A DNA stretch of 64,000 nt, taken from NCBI GenBank assembly GCA_902764915.1, contig CACWXY010000004.1, positions 99,469-163,468 on the forward strand, read 5' to 3'. The DNA is from an uncultured Eubacteriales bacterium (GTDB lineage: Bacteria; Bacillota; Clostridia; Christensenellales; Aristaeellaceae). The notes under the pieces are model-generated. The model made no database searches and was not told the DNA's origin. It saw only the letters and a list, made by a program, of their open reading frames with translations. Below are positions 8,350 through 16,860 of this stretch, one piece after another (the stretch's first letter is position 1; each line of letters starts with the position of its first letter). A program made the position numbers and the translations under genes.

Positions 8350-8961
8350 TTACCTGTCTTCCGCGGTAAACGGCTGCCCGATCCACGTCTGGAGCACACT
8401 CTCCTCCGCCTCGCCTCGAATCACAGGAAGCAGTTTTTCAGCCAGTTCCGTTTTTACTGCCGTTTTCGATTTTATATCCAGGGCACTGGGGCCTCTGTCT
8501 TTCCGTGTATACGCGCTGGGTTCCAGAGAAACCAGTACCATATTCAGCGGTTTTTTCAACACTTTGCGCACTTTTTCCGCCGCGTACTGTTCCTTGGATG
8601 TGGAGAGAAACACGGATACGCCCAGAACCCAGATGATAGCCCCCACGATAAGAAAAACTGTCGGAAATGAAGCAATCTCATCACGAATATTGCGGTTGGG
8701 CCTGACCGAAAACAATGCCATAACACTACAGATCATCGTCGCAATAATGGCAAGGGGTATGGTTGAAAGTACTGCTTTAAGCTTGGTCATTTTCTCACAT
8801 CTCTCGCACACATTCGCTGAAACGATCTCTGTCAGCGTCTCCTTTCGTATTCCCCTTCCTCTTTTTGTCCCTGTGGCTTCCTGCTTTTCATGCTCAATAA
8901 GGACACAGGCATAGTGTTTTTCAAGCCCATCATTTCTGCCGCACAGCACACATTTTGGCAT
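8350..8961 (-). CDS. Zn-ribbon membrane protein of unknown function
   Basis: This 203-residue protein starts at the ATG at 8961 (MPKCVLCGRN), which has GGGAGGA at a good distance; a longer reading from 9021 lacks a ribosome binding site. An N-terminal CxxC (residues 4-7) pairs with a second CxxC near residue 53 (VCERCEK), suggesting a zinc-binding ribbon. Two membrane segments follow, at about 64-84 and 98-117. The C-terminal region is charged and soluble. I do not recognise the family. Its base composition is somewhat more AT-rich than its neighbours, and it is monocistronic. Confidence 0.7.
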   Translation of the reverse strand: MPKCVLCGRNDGLEKHYACVLIEHEKQEATGTKRGRGIRKETLTEIVSANVCERCEKMTKLKAVLSTIPLAIIATMICSVMALFSVRPNRNIRDEIASFPTVFLIVGAIIWVLGVSVFLSTSKEQYAAEKVRKVLKKPLNMVLVSLEPSAYTRKDRGPSALDIKSKTAVKTELAEKLLPVIRGEAEESVLQTWIGQPFTAEDR

Positions 8962-9053
8962 ATTGTCCTCCCGGGGGATGCTCTTTCCCTCTCCCAAGGC
9001 TGTTTTTTCCAACTCGTTCATGCAGGTACAGGATATCTCATTTCATCGACCCC

Positions 9054-9062
9054 ACTATACCA
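9054..9062 (-). promoter_or_regulatory. Extended -10 box for the Zn-ribbon protein gene
   Basis: On the minus strand TGGTATAGT forms an extended -10 element 93 bases upstream of the start at 8961. No convincing -35 is seen. Apart from this box and the tyrA terminator, the 361-base interval 8962-9322 appears empty. Confidence 0.4.
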
Positions 9063-9173
9063 TGAAAACGTACCCTATGGGAAGGCATATCGGACAATTG
9101 ACGGAAGCAAAACAGAATTCCATGCTTCCTGTATCCCGTATGCTGCATGTTCTGCCGCATCCGGATGCGCCAG

Positions 9174-9206
9174 AAAAAAACGGGATACCTGGGCAGTATC
9201 CCGTTT
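9174..9206 (-). terminator. Intrinsic terminator downstream of tyrA
   Basis: On the minus strand AAACGGGATAC pairs with GTATCCCGTTT and runs into seven T residues. It lies 117 bases past the tyrA stop. Confidence 0.85.
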
Positions 9207-9322
9207 CAGAAGATGCACGTCTGTTATGGGACGCGCATCCCGAGAATATGCATTCCCGCAAAAGGCCGTCCGTGATTTCTTTCCGGAATCCGCTCAGCAG
9301 CCGGCATTGCACGCGCACTGCC

Positions 9323-10159
9323 TCAGTTTTCTTCCAGTGCTTCCTTAATCTCTCTTCCTTCCCGCAGCAGACGGTACATTTCATGCTCGTCCTTTTCTGC
9401 CAGCGCATTCCGGAATTCCTGAAGCCGCTGCATCATACTGTCTATTTCCGGAAGCAGTGCATCGCGATTGGCAAAGAATAGCTCCGTCCACATGCCTTCA
9501 TTCAGCCTTGCGACACGCGTCATATCCGCAAACGAGCCGGCTGAGAACCCCCGGTGCCGCTGCGCCTGGGGACTTTTTACATAGGCTGAGGAAACAATGT
9601 GTGCCATCTGCGACGTATACGCAATCATCTCATCATGCGTCCGGGGGTCTGTAAACTGTACCCGACGGAAACCGAGATCCAGGAAGAAGTTCTTCAGGTG
9701 CACAAGACGCTGCGGATCCTCCTCCGGCCTTGGGGTCAGGATCATGGAGGCATGATCAAAGAGGTCGTCCCTGGCATACTGAAACCCGGAACGTTCACGG
9801 CCCGCCATGGGATGGCCGCCGATAAAATGCCATGCCTGGCCCGCGGACAGAGGAAAGAGTCTGTCACAGATCACCTGCTTGACGCCACCGCAGTCAATGA
9901 CGACGGTTCCCGGCGCAAAGCGATCCGCATGCGATTCCACCCACTGTATGATCTGTCCCGGATAGAGCGCCACAAACACCATCTGGCATTCTTCCAGCCG
10001 GTCCTCGGTAAATACCGCATCCATGGCACCCATCACTTCCGCCTGATGAAGGGTTTCTTCCCGGATATCGCATCCGAGCACAGTATGCGCTGTATGGAGC
10101 TTGATGGTTCGGGCCATCGATCCCCCGATCAGGCCCATTCCGATCACCGCGATTGTCAT
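9323..10159 (-). CDS. tyrA: Prephenate dehydrogenase
   Basis: This 278-residue protein begins with an NAD(P)-binding motif, VIGMGLIGGS, and continues with the prephenate dehydrogenase features DCGGVKQ near 90 and GGHPMAGRERSG near 114, whose conserved His is part of the active site. It oxidatively decarboxylates prephenate to 4-hydroxyphenylpyruvate in tyrosine synthesis. The length suits a monofunctional enzyme without a fused chorismate mutase or ACT domain. The start at 10159 has GGAGGG upstream. It stands alone here, with its own promoter and terminator, away from other aro genes. Confidence 0.92.
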   Translation of the reverse strand: MTIAVIGMGLIGGSMARTIKLHTAHTVLGCDIREETLHQAEVMGAMDAVFTEDRLEECQMVFVALYPGQIIQWVESHADRFAPGTVVIDCGGVKQVICDRLFPLSAGQAWHFIGGHPMAGRERSGFQYARDDLFDHASMILTPRPEEDPQRLVHLKNFFLDLGFRRVQFTDPRTHDEMIAYTSQMAHIVSSAYVKSPQAQRHRGFSAGSFADMTRVARLNEGMWTELFFANRDALLPEIDSMMQRLQEFRNALAEKDEHEMYRLLREGREIKEALEEN

Positions 10160-10181
10160 CTTGGTTTCCCTCCTTTTTCCT

Positions 10182-10198
10182 ATCGCATTATATGCGAT
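10182..10198. promoter_or_regulatory. tyrA -10 box inside a perfect palindrome
   Basis: The sequence ATCGCAT-TAT-ATGCGAT is a perfect 7-bp inverted repeat. It contains the minus-strand TATAAT at 10187-10192, which lies 28 bases upstream of the tyrA start codon. A site of this form over a -10 box would suit a repressor. No strong -35 is visible. Confidence 0.45.
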
Positions 10199-10235
10199 CT
10201 GCAGCCTTTATTGCGCAGAGAAAACAGGGGAAATA

Positions 10236-10266
10236 CAAAAAGGCTGCCCCCAACGGTCAGCCTTTG
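10236..10266 (-). terminator. Intrinsic terminator downstream of the E2-like gene
   Basis: On the minus strand AAGGCTG and CAGCCTT form the stem, followed by TTTTG. It begins 6 bases past the stop of the gene at 10272-11159 and separates it from tyrA. Confidence 0.75.
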
Positions 10267-10271
10267 TCTTT

Positions 10272-11159
10272 TTACTGCTTTCTGATTTTCGGTTCATGAT
10301 ACTCGGCATGCTTGTCGAAGCGTACGCTCTCCGGCGGCGTTTCCAGTTCTTCCGGATGTTCCAGGTAATGCTCCATATCGGCAAAGAAACCGGCATAATG
10401 CGCGCCGGAACACACGCGCTCATCGGCGGTAATACCGATCGGCAGGAAACGTTTCATGCGAAGCGTTCCGTGATCGTTGACGCACTTGCGTTCCAAAAGC
10501 CCCATGCCAAAGAACAGGCTGGTATTTCCAAAGTTATAGATATGATGGTTCACATGATGCAGTCCGATGGACGCATTGTTGGTAATGAACATGCCGGTAT
10601 GGAAGGGAAGTTCATTCAGGAGCGCTCCCGGACACAGGCCGTAGCGGTCCAGAAGCCTGACAAGGCCCACAACCAGGCTCGGAAGACCCGGTACCTTGAG
10701 TACGCCTGCAGCCAGCTTATCCGCAAAATTCTTGTTGCTCACGCCGCGGTTGCTTTCCACGACCGCAACCATTCTGTCGCGCACGTCATAGATCGTATCC
10801 GTGGGGTCAAAGCGGATCTTGACTGCTGTTTCTCCATCATCCGCATTCTGGGGATCCTTGAGCATGCTGAAAGAGACCGTGCAGTTGTTCCTGGAATAGA
10901 ACTGCTTGTTCATAATAAAACGGTTGACCTCAGGATGCTGACTGACCGTGCGCACATAGGCCGCGATGATGATCTGCATAAAGGTGATTTTCTCGCCCTT
11001 CTGCATCTGCTCGGCAATATATCGGGTCAAAAGCTCATAGTCCACACTGTGCTCCAGGAACACCTGCGCATCGCAGCGCATGGGCATAAGATAAGGGGTA
11101 ATCTGTACGATGGGTTCAATATCGTTGATTCTCCGTCCGTCCGGACGAAATCCAAACAT
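10272..11159 (-). CDS. E2-type (2-oxoacid dehydrogenase) acyltransferase-fold protein, catalytic motif altered
   Basis: This 295-residue protein matches only the catalytic domain fold of dihydrolipoyl acyltransferases / chloramphenicol acetyltransferase; no lipoyl or peripheral-subunit-binding domain is present. Near the C-terminus the segment ADERVCSGAHYAGFF aligns with the family motif DHRxxDGA..A.F. Glu247 thus stands where the catalytic His belongs and Ser251 where the Asp belongs. Such stand-alone proteins are often annotated as 2-oxo acid dehydrogenase subunit E2 in Clostridia. With these changes, ordinary CoA-dependent acyl transfer is doubtful. It is transcribed divergently from recD2 and has its own terminator. 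Confidence 0.72.
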   Translation of the reverse strand: MFGFRPDGRRINDIEPIVQITPYLMPMRCDAQVFLEHSVDYELLTRYIAEQMQKGEKITFMQIIIAAYVRTVSQHPEVNRFIMNKQFYSRNNCTVSFSMLKDPQNADDGETAVKIRFDPTDTIYDVRDRMVAVVESNRGVSNKNFADKLAAGVLKVPGLPSLVVGLVRLLDRYGLCPGALLNELPFHTGMFITNNASIGLHHVNHHIYNFGNTSLFFGMGLLERKCVNDHGTLRMKRFLPIGITADERVCSGAHYAGFFADMEHYLEHPEELETPPESVRFDKHAEYHEPKIRKQ

Positions 11160-11233
11160 AGGTGTCTCTCCTTTGCTGATGAGCTCGGCAGCTGAAAAAT
11201 GAAAAAAAAGACGAATAAAAAACTGCCAGGAGC

Positions 11234-11263
11234 ATTATGCGTCATGCGAAAAAGCCTTGTCAA
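11234..11263 (-). promoter_or_regulatory. Promoter of the E2-like gene
   Basis: On the minus strand a perfect TTGACA (11258-11263) and CATAAT (11234-11239) are 18 bases apart, about 75 bases upstream of the start codon at 11159. Confidence 0.7.
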
Positions 11264-11288
11264 GCAAGATGAAAACAAAGGCCAATCA

Positions 11289-11297
11289 TGGTATAAT
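11289..11297 (+). promoter_or_regulatory. Extended -10 promoter of recD2
   Basis: TGGTATAAT is a perfect extended -10 element 36 bases upstream of the recD2 start. No -35 is needed for this promoter type and none is seen at the right distance. It is back-to-back with the promoter of the E2-like gene. Confidence 0.65.
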
Positions 11298-11333
11298 CGC
11301 TGGGTTATCAGGCCAGGCCAAGGAGGGACGCGT

Positions 11334-13571
11334 ATGGACAAGCTGGAAGGGATCATTAAGTCCACCATCTTTCGAAACGAAGAAAACGGTTATACCGTAC
11401 TCGTGCTGAAGGCCGGCAAGCGGCTGCATACGGTTGTGGGGAGCTTTCCCCCTATGGGCATCGGGGAACAGATCATCGTTACCGGAGAATGGAAGGTCCA
11501 TGCCACCTATGGTCAGCAGTTTGTCGCTTCCTCCCTGGAAATCCTGAAGCCCACAACGGCCCTGGGTATAAAGCGCTTTCTCGAGTCCGGCTTTGTCAAG
11601 GGCATCGGAAAGGCAACCGCCCGGCGGATCGTGGAAACCTTCGGCGAGGATGCGCTGCATGTTCTGGAGCAGTGTCCGGAGGAACTGCGCAGGATCAAGG
11701 GGCTCTCCGCCGCACGCGTGGATCAGATCGCCCGTTCCTATCAGTCGCTGATGGGAACAAGGCAGGGCCTGATTTTTCTGCAGTCCCTCGGGATTCCCGC
11801 TGCAACTGCACAGAAAATCAGCCAGTTCTACGGTGAAAAGACCAGGGATATCCTCACAGAGAATCCCTATCAGCCCTGCATGGATATCGAGGGCTTCGGC
11901 TTTCTGTCCGCGGATCCGATTGCGCTGTCCCTGGGATTTCCCAAGGATGCCCCTCAGCGTCTGAAATCGGCGCTCGCCTATACGCTACTGGAGGCAGCGC
12001 AGTCAAATGGCCACTGCTATCTGCCCCGGGAAACGCTGCTTCTGGAGTGCCAGCGGATCACGGGCGTGGACGAAGAAGTCATTTCCGTTCAACTGCAGTC
12101 GCAGATTCTCAGCGGCGAACTGGTCCTGGAGGAGGGCGAGGAGGAAGACAGAATCTATCTTCCGGCATATTATGCCGCGGAATGCGAAATCTGTCTGCGT
12201 CTTTCCCTGCTTATGGAAAGCGCGCCGCCCGCCCGAAAAACAGACGTACAGAAGCAGATCACGCGCTTTGAACAGGAGCATCAGATGCGCTTCTCTGAAA
12301 AGCAGAAGGAAGCCATCGCCTGTGCACTGGAATTCGGTGTATTCATCATTACCGGCGGTCCCGGCACAGGCAAGACCACAATCATCAACTGCATCATTTC
12401 CCTGCTCTCCCGCAAAGGAAACGTGCTCCTGTGCGCGCCTACCGGACGCGCGGCCAAGCGCATGAGTGAGACGACCGGTATGGAGGCAAAGACCATCCAC
12501 CGGCTTCTGGAATACAGCGGAGAGGAAAAGAGCTTTACCTACGACGAAAGCAAACCGCTGAATGCTTCCTGCATCATCTGCGACGAGACCTCCATGGTTG
12601 ACCTGATGCTGATGCGCGCACTCCTCCGGGCCATCACGCCAGGCACCCGGCTGATTATGGTGGGCGACGCGGATCAGCTGCCCAGTGTAGGCGCAGGAAA
12701 CGTACTGCGGGATCTGCTCAGCTCACAGGTGATCCCGGCCGTGCGTCTGACGGACATTTTCCGGCAGTCCGCCGAGAGCCGTATTGTCACCAACGCGCAC
12801 CGGATCAATCATGGTGAAATGCCGGTCTTTAACGAGAAAGGCACGGATTTCTTTCTGGAACGCTGCCATGATCCGCAGCTGTGTGCCGAAACCGTTGTAG
12901 GCCTGGTCTCCACCCGGCTGCCGTCATTTCTGCATTACACGGCGGAGGAGCGCATGCGCATGATTCAGGTGCTCTCCCCCCACAAGAAGGGAACAACCGG
13001 CGTACTGTACCTCAACACCGTCCTGCAGTCGGCCCTGAACCCGCCCTCGCCCGATAAGCCGTCCGTGGAATGGAACGAGACCGTGTTCCGCCTCGGGGAC
13101 AAGGTCATGCAGACCAAGAACGACTATATGCTCGAGTGGACGCGGGACGGCGAGAACGGCAGCGGCGTCTTCAACGGCGATATCGGATATATTGTAGAGG
13201 TGGATACAGAGGACGAAATCGTTCAGGTGCGCTTTGAGGATGACCGTCTGGCAGCCTATACATCCGAGGACGCAGAGAACCTGGACCTGGCCTACTGCAT
13301 GTCCGTACACAAGTCCCAGGGCAGTGAGTTTCCGGTACTGGTCATGCCGGTATGCGCCTGTCCATCGCTGCTGCAGACGCGCAATCTCTTCTATACCGCC
13401 CTCACCCGTGCCCAGTCCCTGGTCATGCTGGTAGGCGAGGAAGGCATTATCCGGAATATGGTGCGCAATGATCGGATCACGCGCCGCTTTACCACCCTGT
13501 CCGAGCGGCTGCATGCTTCTCTAACCCAGACACCCGGGGATTCCTTTCCCGGACTTGCCAAGGAGGTTTGA
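11334..13571 (+). CDS. recD2: ATP-dependent RecD2-type DNA helicase
   Basis: This 745-residue protein has the RecD2 layout. An N-terminal OB-like region (MDKLEGIIKSTIF, YTVLVL) is followed by helix-hairpin-helix repeats near 80-200, then a superfamily 1 helicase core. Walker A GGPGTGKTT has Lys347, motif II is CDETSMVD, motif III is GDADQLPSVGAG, and motif VI lies near YTALTRAQ. The length suits RecD2 of Gram-positive bacteria, which unwinds DNA 5' to 3' without RecBC and helps in repair. AAGGAGGG precedes the ATG at 11334; a longer in-frame reading would cover the promoter, so the shorter start is chosen. Confidence 0.93.
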   Translation: MDKLEGIIKSTIFRNEENGYTVLVLKAGKRLHTVVGSFPPMGIGEQIIVTGEWKVHATYGQQFVASSLEILKPTTALGIKRFLESGFVKGIGKATARRIVETFGEDALHVLEQCPEELRRIKGLSAARVDQIARSYQSLMGTRQGLIFLQSLGIPAATAQKISQFYGEKTRDILTENPYQPCMDIEGFGFLSADPIALSLGFPKDAPQRLKSALAYTLLEAAQSNGHCYLPRETLLLECQRITGVDEEVISVQLQSQILSGELVLEEGEEEDRIYLPAYYAAECEICLRLSLLMESAPPARKTDVQKQITRFEQEHQMRFSEKQKEAIACALEFGVFIITGGPGTGKTTIINCIISLLSRKGNVLLCAPTGRAAKRMSETTGMEAKTIHRLLEYSGEEKSFTYDESKPLNASCIICDETSMVDLMLMRALLRAITPGTRLIMVGDADQLPSVGAGNVLRDLLSSQVIPAVRLTDIFRQSAESRIVTNAHRINHGEMPVFNEKGTDFFLERCHDPQLCAETVVGLVSTRLPSFLHYTAEERMRMIQVLSPHKKGTTGVLYLNTVLQSALNPPSPDKPSVEWNETVFRLGDKVMQTKNDYMLEWTRDGENGSGVFNGDIGYIVEVDTEDEIVQVRFEDDRLAAYTSEDAENLDLAYCMSVHKSQGSEFPVLVMPVCACPSLLQTRNLFYTALTRAQSLVMLVGEEGIIRNMVRNDRITRRFTTLSERLHASLTQTPGDSFPGLAKEV

Positions 13572-13574
13572 GCG

Positions 13575-14105
13575 TTGTATAAAGGGAAATTGGTCACACT
13601 TCGCGCCTTTGAAAGCGATGACCTTACAAAGAATCACGCGTTTGTCAATGATGCCGACACGGCACTGCTGATGCTGCGCGGCTTTCCCCTGCCCTCATCC
13701 TATGCTGATGAACAGCAGTGGCTTAGTCAGCAGACCAGCTATACCCGGGGCGAATACCAGTTTGCTGTGGACAACGAAGACGGCGAACTGATCGGCCGGT
13801 GTGGGATTACCCGGATCGACTGGAAAAACCGTTCCGGTGATCTGGCCATCATGATCGGAAGCGCCTTCCGCGGGAAAGGATACGGCAGCGATGCCATGCG
13901 TGTTCTGTGCGGCTTTGCGTTCCGGCAGATGAATCTGCATCACCTGAAAGTGTCCGTCTTGGCGTTCAATCATGCTGCCATAGCCTGCTATGAGAAGATA
14001 GGCTTTGTACGGGAAGGCGTGCTGCGCGAGGACGTCTTTCGAAACGGACGGTATACCGATGTTATAGAACTGGGCCTGCTGGAAAGCGAATGGCCTTCCG
14101 AGTAA
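13575..14105 (+). CDS. GNAT-family N-acetyltransferase (RimJ/RimL type)
   Basis: This 176-residue protein starts with TTG at 13575, supported by a perfect AGGAGG eight bases upstream within the end of recD2. It begins LYKGKLVTLRAFE, typical of RimJ/RimL-like enzymes. The acetyl-CoA binding segment is IGSAFRGKGYGSDAMR, and the late segment ACYEKIGFVREGVLRE is also typical. These enzymes transfer acetyl groups to N-termini or small amines; the substrate here is unknown. It is co-transcribed with recD2 and aspartate kinase, with no clear functional link. Confidence 0.88.
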   Translation: MYKGKLVTLRAFESDDLTKNHAFVNDADTALLMLRGFPLPSSYADEQQWLSQQTSYTRGEYQFAVDNEDGELIGRCGITRIDWKNRSGDLAIMIGSAFRGKGYGSDAMRVLCGFAFRQMNLHHLKVSVLAFNHAAIACYEKIGFVREGVLREDVFRNGRYTDVIELGLLESEWPSE

Positions 14106-14122
14106 ACTGCATGGAGGATTAC

Positions 14123-15451
14123 ATGTTTTCCAATCATAAGTGTATTGTCACCAAGTTCGGCGGAAGCTCCCTTGCCGATGCCGCTCAGTTCCGCAAGGTC
14201 CGGGATATCCTGATGCGGGATCCGGCCAGGCGCTATGTCGTTCCCTCTGCACCCGGAAGACGCTTTGACGGGGATACCAAGGTCACGGATCTTCTCTATG
14301 CCTGTCATAGAGCGGTCCGCAACGGTGAGGACCTGGAAGTGCCTTTTTCTCAGGTGCGTGCACGCTATGAAGAGATTCACAGGGAACTGGGGCTGAGCAT
14401 TGACCTGGACAGTGAGCTGAATCATATCCATGACAAGATGCTGTCCGGCGCCGATGCGGACTACTGTGCCAGCCGCGGTGAATACCTCAACGGTCTTCTT
14501 CTGGCTGACTTCCTGTCCTGGCGCTTCATGGACGCCGCCAAGGTCGTGTTCTTCGACGACGCCTCCAATTTTGACTCCGAAAAGACCAATGTAGTCATGA
14601 TGGCACTTCTCGCCGACGATACGCCCACGGTCATTCCCGGGTTTTACGGCGTCTGTCCCAGCGGGCGCATCCATACGTTCTCAAGGGGCGGGAGCGATAT
14701 CACAGGCGCCATTGTCGCCCGTGCCGTGCGGGCGGAGACCTACGAAAACTGGACCGACGTGTCGGGCTTTCTCATGGCGGACCCGCGGATTGTGGAGCAT
14801 CCCCAGGAGATCAGCCGGATCACCTATGCAGAACTGCGCGAGCTGAGCTATATGGGTGCGTCCGTTCTGCACGAGGATGCCATGTTCCCCGTGCATAAGG
14901 TCGGGATCCCCACCGTTATCCGCAACACCAATCATCCGGAGGATGAGGGGACGCTGATCTCACTGGCCCTGCCGGCCCTGCCCACAGAACCGACCATTAC
15001 CGGCATTGCCGGACACAAGGGCTTCAGTGTGGTCGCCGTGGAAAAGGCCATGATGAATTCGGAGATCGGGTTTGGACGGAAGGTACTGCAGATCTTTGAG
15101 GAATGCGGCATTTCCTTTGAGCACATGCCCTCCGGGATTGACTCTCTCAGCGTGGTCGTCTCCGGTGAAGCCTTTGCCCCGCATCGGGAGGAGATCGTCG
15201 GAAAGATTGCCGAGATCTGTGAACCGGACGCGCTGACCATTCACGACAATATGTCCATTATCGCCACTGTCGGGCGCGGGATGGTATCCAACTGCGGCAC
15301 TGCCGCGCGCCTTTTCTCCGCCATGAGCCGCGCCGGGATTAACGTACGCATGATCGATCAGGGCTCCAGCGAGCTGTCGATTATCGTAGGTGTGGATGAT
15401 CAGGACTTTGAGCGCACTATCCGCGCAATCTATCAGGAATTCGTCGGCTGA
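14123..15451 (+). CDS. Aspartate kinase
   Basis: This 442-residue enzyme has the N-terminal kinase signature VTKFGGSSLADA, a central FSRGGSDITGA motif near residue 190, and tandem ACT domains at about 295-440 for feedback control. It phosphorylates aspartate, the first step to lysine, threonine and methionine. The start at 14123 (MFSNHK) has TGGAGG seven bases upstream; an in-frame ATG 11 codons earlier lacks a site. The kinase resembles the monofunctional clostridial form. It starts 17 bases after the GNAT gene. Confidence 0.93.
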   Translation: MFSNHKCIVTKFGGSSLADAAQFRKVRDILMRDPARRYVVPSAPGRRFDGDTKVTDLLYACHRAVRNGEDLEVPFSQVRARYEEIHRELGLSIDLDSELNHIHDKMLSGADADYCASRGEYLNGLLLADFLSWRFMDAAKVVFFDDASNFDSEKTNVVMMALLADDTPTVIPGFYGVCPSGRIHTFSRGGSDITGAIVARAVRAETYENWTDVSGFLMADPRIVEHPQEISRITYAELRELSYMGASVLHEDAMFPVHKVGIPTVIRNTNHPEDEGTLISLALPALPTEPTITGIAGHKGFSVVAVEKAMMNSEIGFGRKVLQIFEECGISFEHMPSGIDSLSVVVSGEAFAPHREEIVGKIAEICEPDALTIHDNMSIIATVGRGMVSNCGTAARLFSAMSRAGINVRMIDQGSSELSIIVGVDDQDFERTIRAIYQEFVG

Positions 15452-15487
15452 CCCGGGACTTTTGCTCCCGCAGGAGGTACTGGCTTT

Positions 15488-16843
15488 ATGCAAAACCCCT
15501 ATTCCGGCATGCCCCCCGCGCCGATGGCGCAGGGCGGTCCTTCGCCATCCTATCCGCCTGAAGGCGCGCAGGCCTTTACCGGTCAGTCCGCGCCGCCCCC
15601 AGGCGTCTCCGGTTTCGTGCCCTCACCACCGGAAACCAAAAACATGCAGGCACATAAACGCCGGGGCGGGATGTCCCCCTTCCAGGTTCTGCTTCTTCTG
15701 GCACTTCTCGCACTGATCGCCTGGTATCTTTTCCAGAGCTTTGCGCCCTCCGCACAGCGCTACGGCACTGTACAGGCCGGCATGCTCGGTGCGTATTATA
15801 CCGGGGACGCGCTGATCGTGCGCAACGAAACGCCCTACGATGCAGACGGCGTCACTTCCATCACCTATGTGGCCAAGGAGGGCAGCAATATTGCCCGCGG
15901 CACGCATATCTGCGATGTCTATTCCTCCGGTTACTCCACCCGTGAGACAACGACACTGCAGGGCTACCGGGACCAGATCCGCGATTATCAGGCCGATCTT
16001 CTCGAGCAGGAAACGACCTATGACGCAAAGCTGGAACGCGTGGAGACCGATGTGCTCTCCCGTGCCAAGGAAGTAAGGCAGATCATCGCCGGCACGCGAG
16101 GCAACCTCATCAATCAGGAAATGCTTCTGGATGCCGCCATTACAGCGCGCCAGCAGTACCTGCGGCAGAAATACTCCGCAGACCAGCGTCTGCAGCGGCT
16201 GTACGACGATGAGCAGGCGCAGCTGCAGCGCATTGACTCCTGGACCAAGCAGTTTGTCGCCACGAGGGACGGCCTGATCTCCTTTTACTGCGACGGTTAC
16301 GAGTATGGCCTGAACACGTCCAACGTGGCCACGTTTTCGCCCCAGGAGGTCCGTCAGATGCTGCAGGGCCAGCTGCCGTCCGGCACCCAGATCTCCAAGA
16401 GCAAGACCACGATTTACCGTACAGTCACGGATGGACAGTGGTATGTGCTTATGCTGGTGGATGACAACAGCTGGAACCCAGTAGAGCAGCAGGTCTATGA
16501 ACTGCAGATCGAGCGGCAGGAAAACACGGTGGTCTCCGCTGTGGTTGACAAGGTCATCCGCTCCGGCGGTGAGCTTCTGGTGCGTCTGCTCGTCAATGCA
16601 CCGGTCAGCCCCGTGCTCTATATCCGCACCTGTAAGGTACAGATCGGTGACTCTGTCACCACACTGATGGTTCCCGCCCGCGCACTCTATACCCAGGACG
16701 GCATGCAGGGCGTTGTCGTCGTGGACGGAGACAATCAGCTCTTTGTTCCCGTGTCGGTGGTATACCGTCAGGGGAATGACGTATATGTCACCTCAATCTA
16801 TCAGGGCATGCTCTATCACGGACAGAGCGTGCTTCTGTTCTGA
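15488..16843 (+). CDS. HlyD-like membrane-anchored adaptor protein
   Basis: This 451-residue protein has a Pro/Gly-rich cytoplasmic N-terminus (about 1-60), a single membrane segment near 65-85, and a large extracellular part. After the membrane span come a biotinyl-lipoyl-like half domain, a helical hairpin (about 150-245) with heptad-like QLQRI patterns, and beta-rich sequence. This is the architecture of HlyD/RND adaptor-type proteins that Clostridia often carry beside the sepF cluster. No partner exporter is encoded nearby, so a role in envelope or division is inferred only from the neighbours. AGGAGG precedes the start. Confidence 0.7.
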   Translation: MQNPYSGMPPAPMAQGGPSPSYPPEGAQAFTGQSAPPPGVSGFVPSPPETKNMQAHKRRGGMSPFQVLLLLALLALIAWYLFQSFAPSAQRYGTVQAGMLGAYYTGDALIVRNETPYDADGVTSITYVAKEGSNIARGTHICDVYSSGYSTRETTTLQGYRDQIRDYQADLLEQETTYDAKLERVETDVLSRAKEVRQIIAGTRGNLINQEMLLDAAITARQQYLRQKYSADQRLQRLYDDEQAQLQRIDSWTKQFVATRDGLISFYCDGYEYGLNTSNVATFSPQEVRQMLQGQLPSGTQISKSKTTIYRTVTDGQWYVLMLVDDNSWNPVEQQVYELQIERQENTVVSAVVDKVIRSGGELLVRLLVNAPVSPVLYIRTCKVQIGDSVTTLMVPARALYTQDGMQGVVVVDGDNQLFVPVSVVYRQGNDVYVTSIYQGMLYHGQSVLLF

Positions 16844-16860
16844 CGAAAGGAAGCCTTCCG

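Noticed and set aside
7573..8914. Overlapping plus-strand frames in the empty region
   Set aside because: They lack ribosome binding sites, have low-complexity sequence, and the larger one overlaps the Zn-ribbon protein gene antisense.
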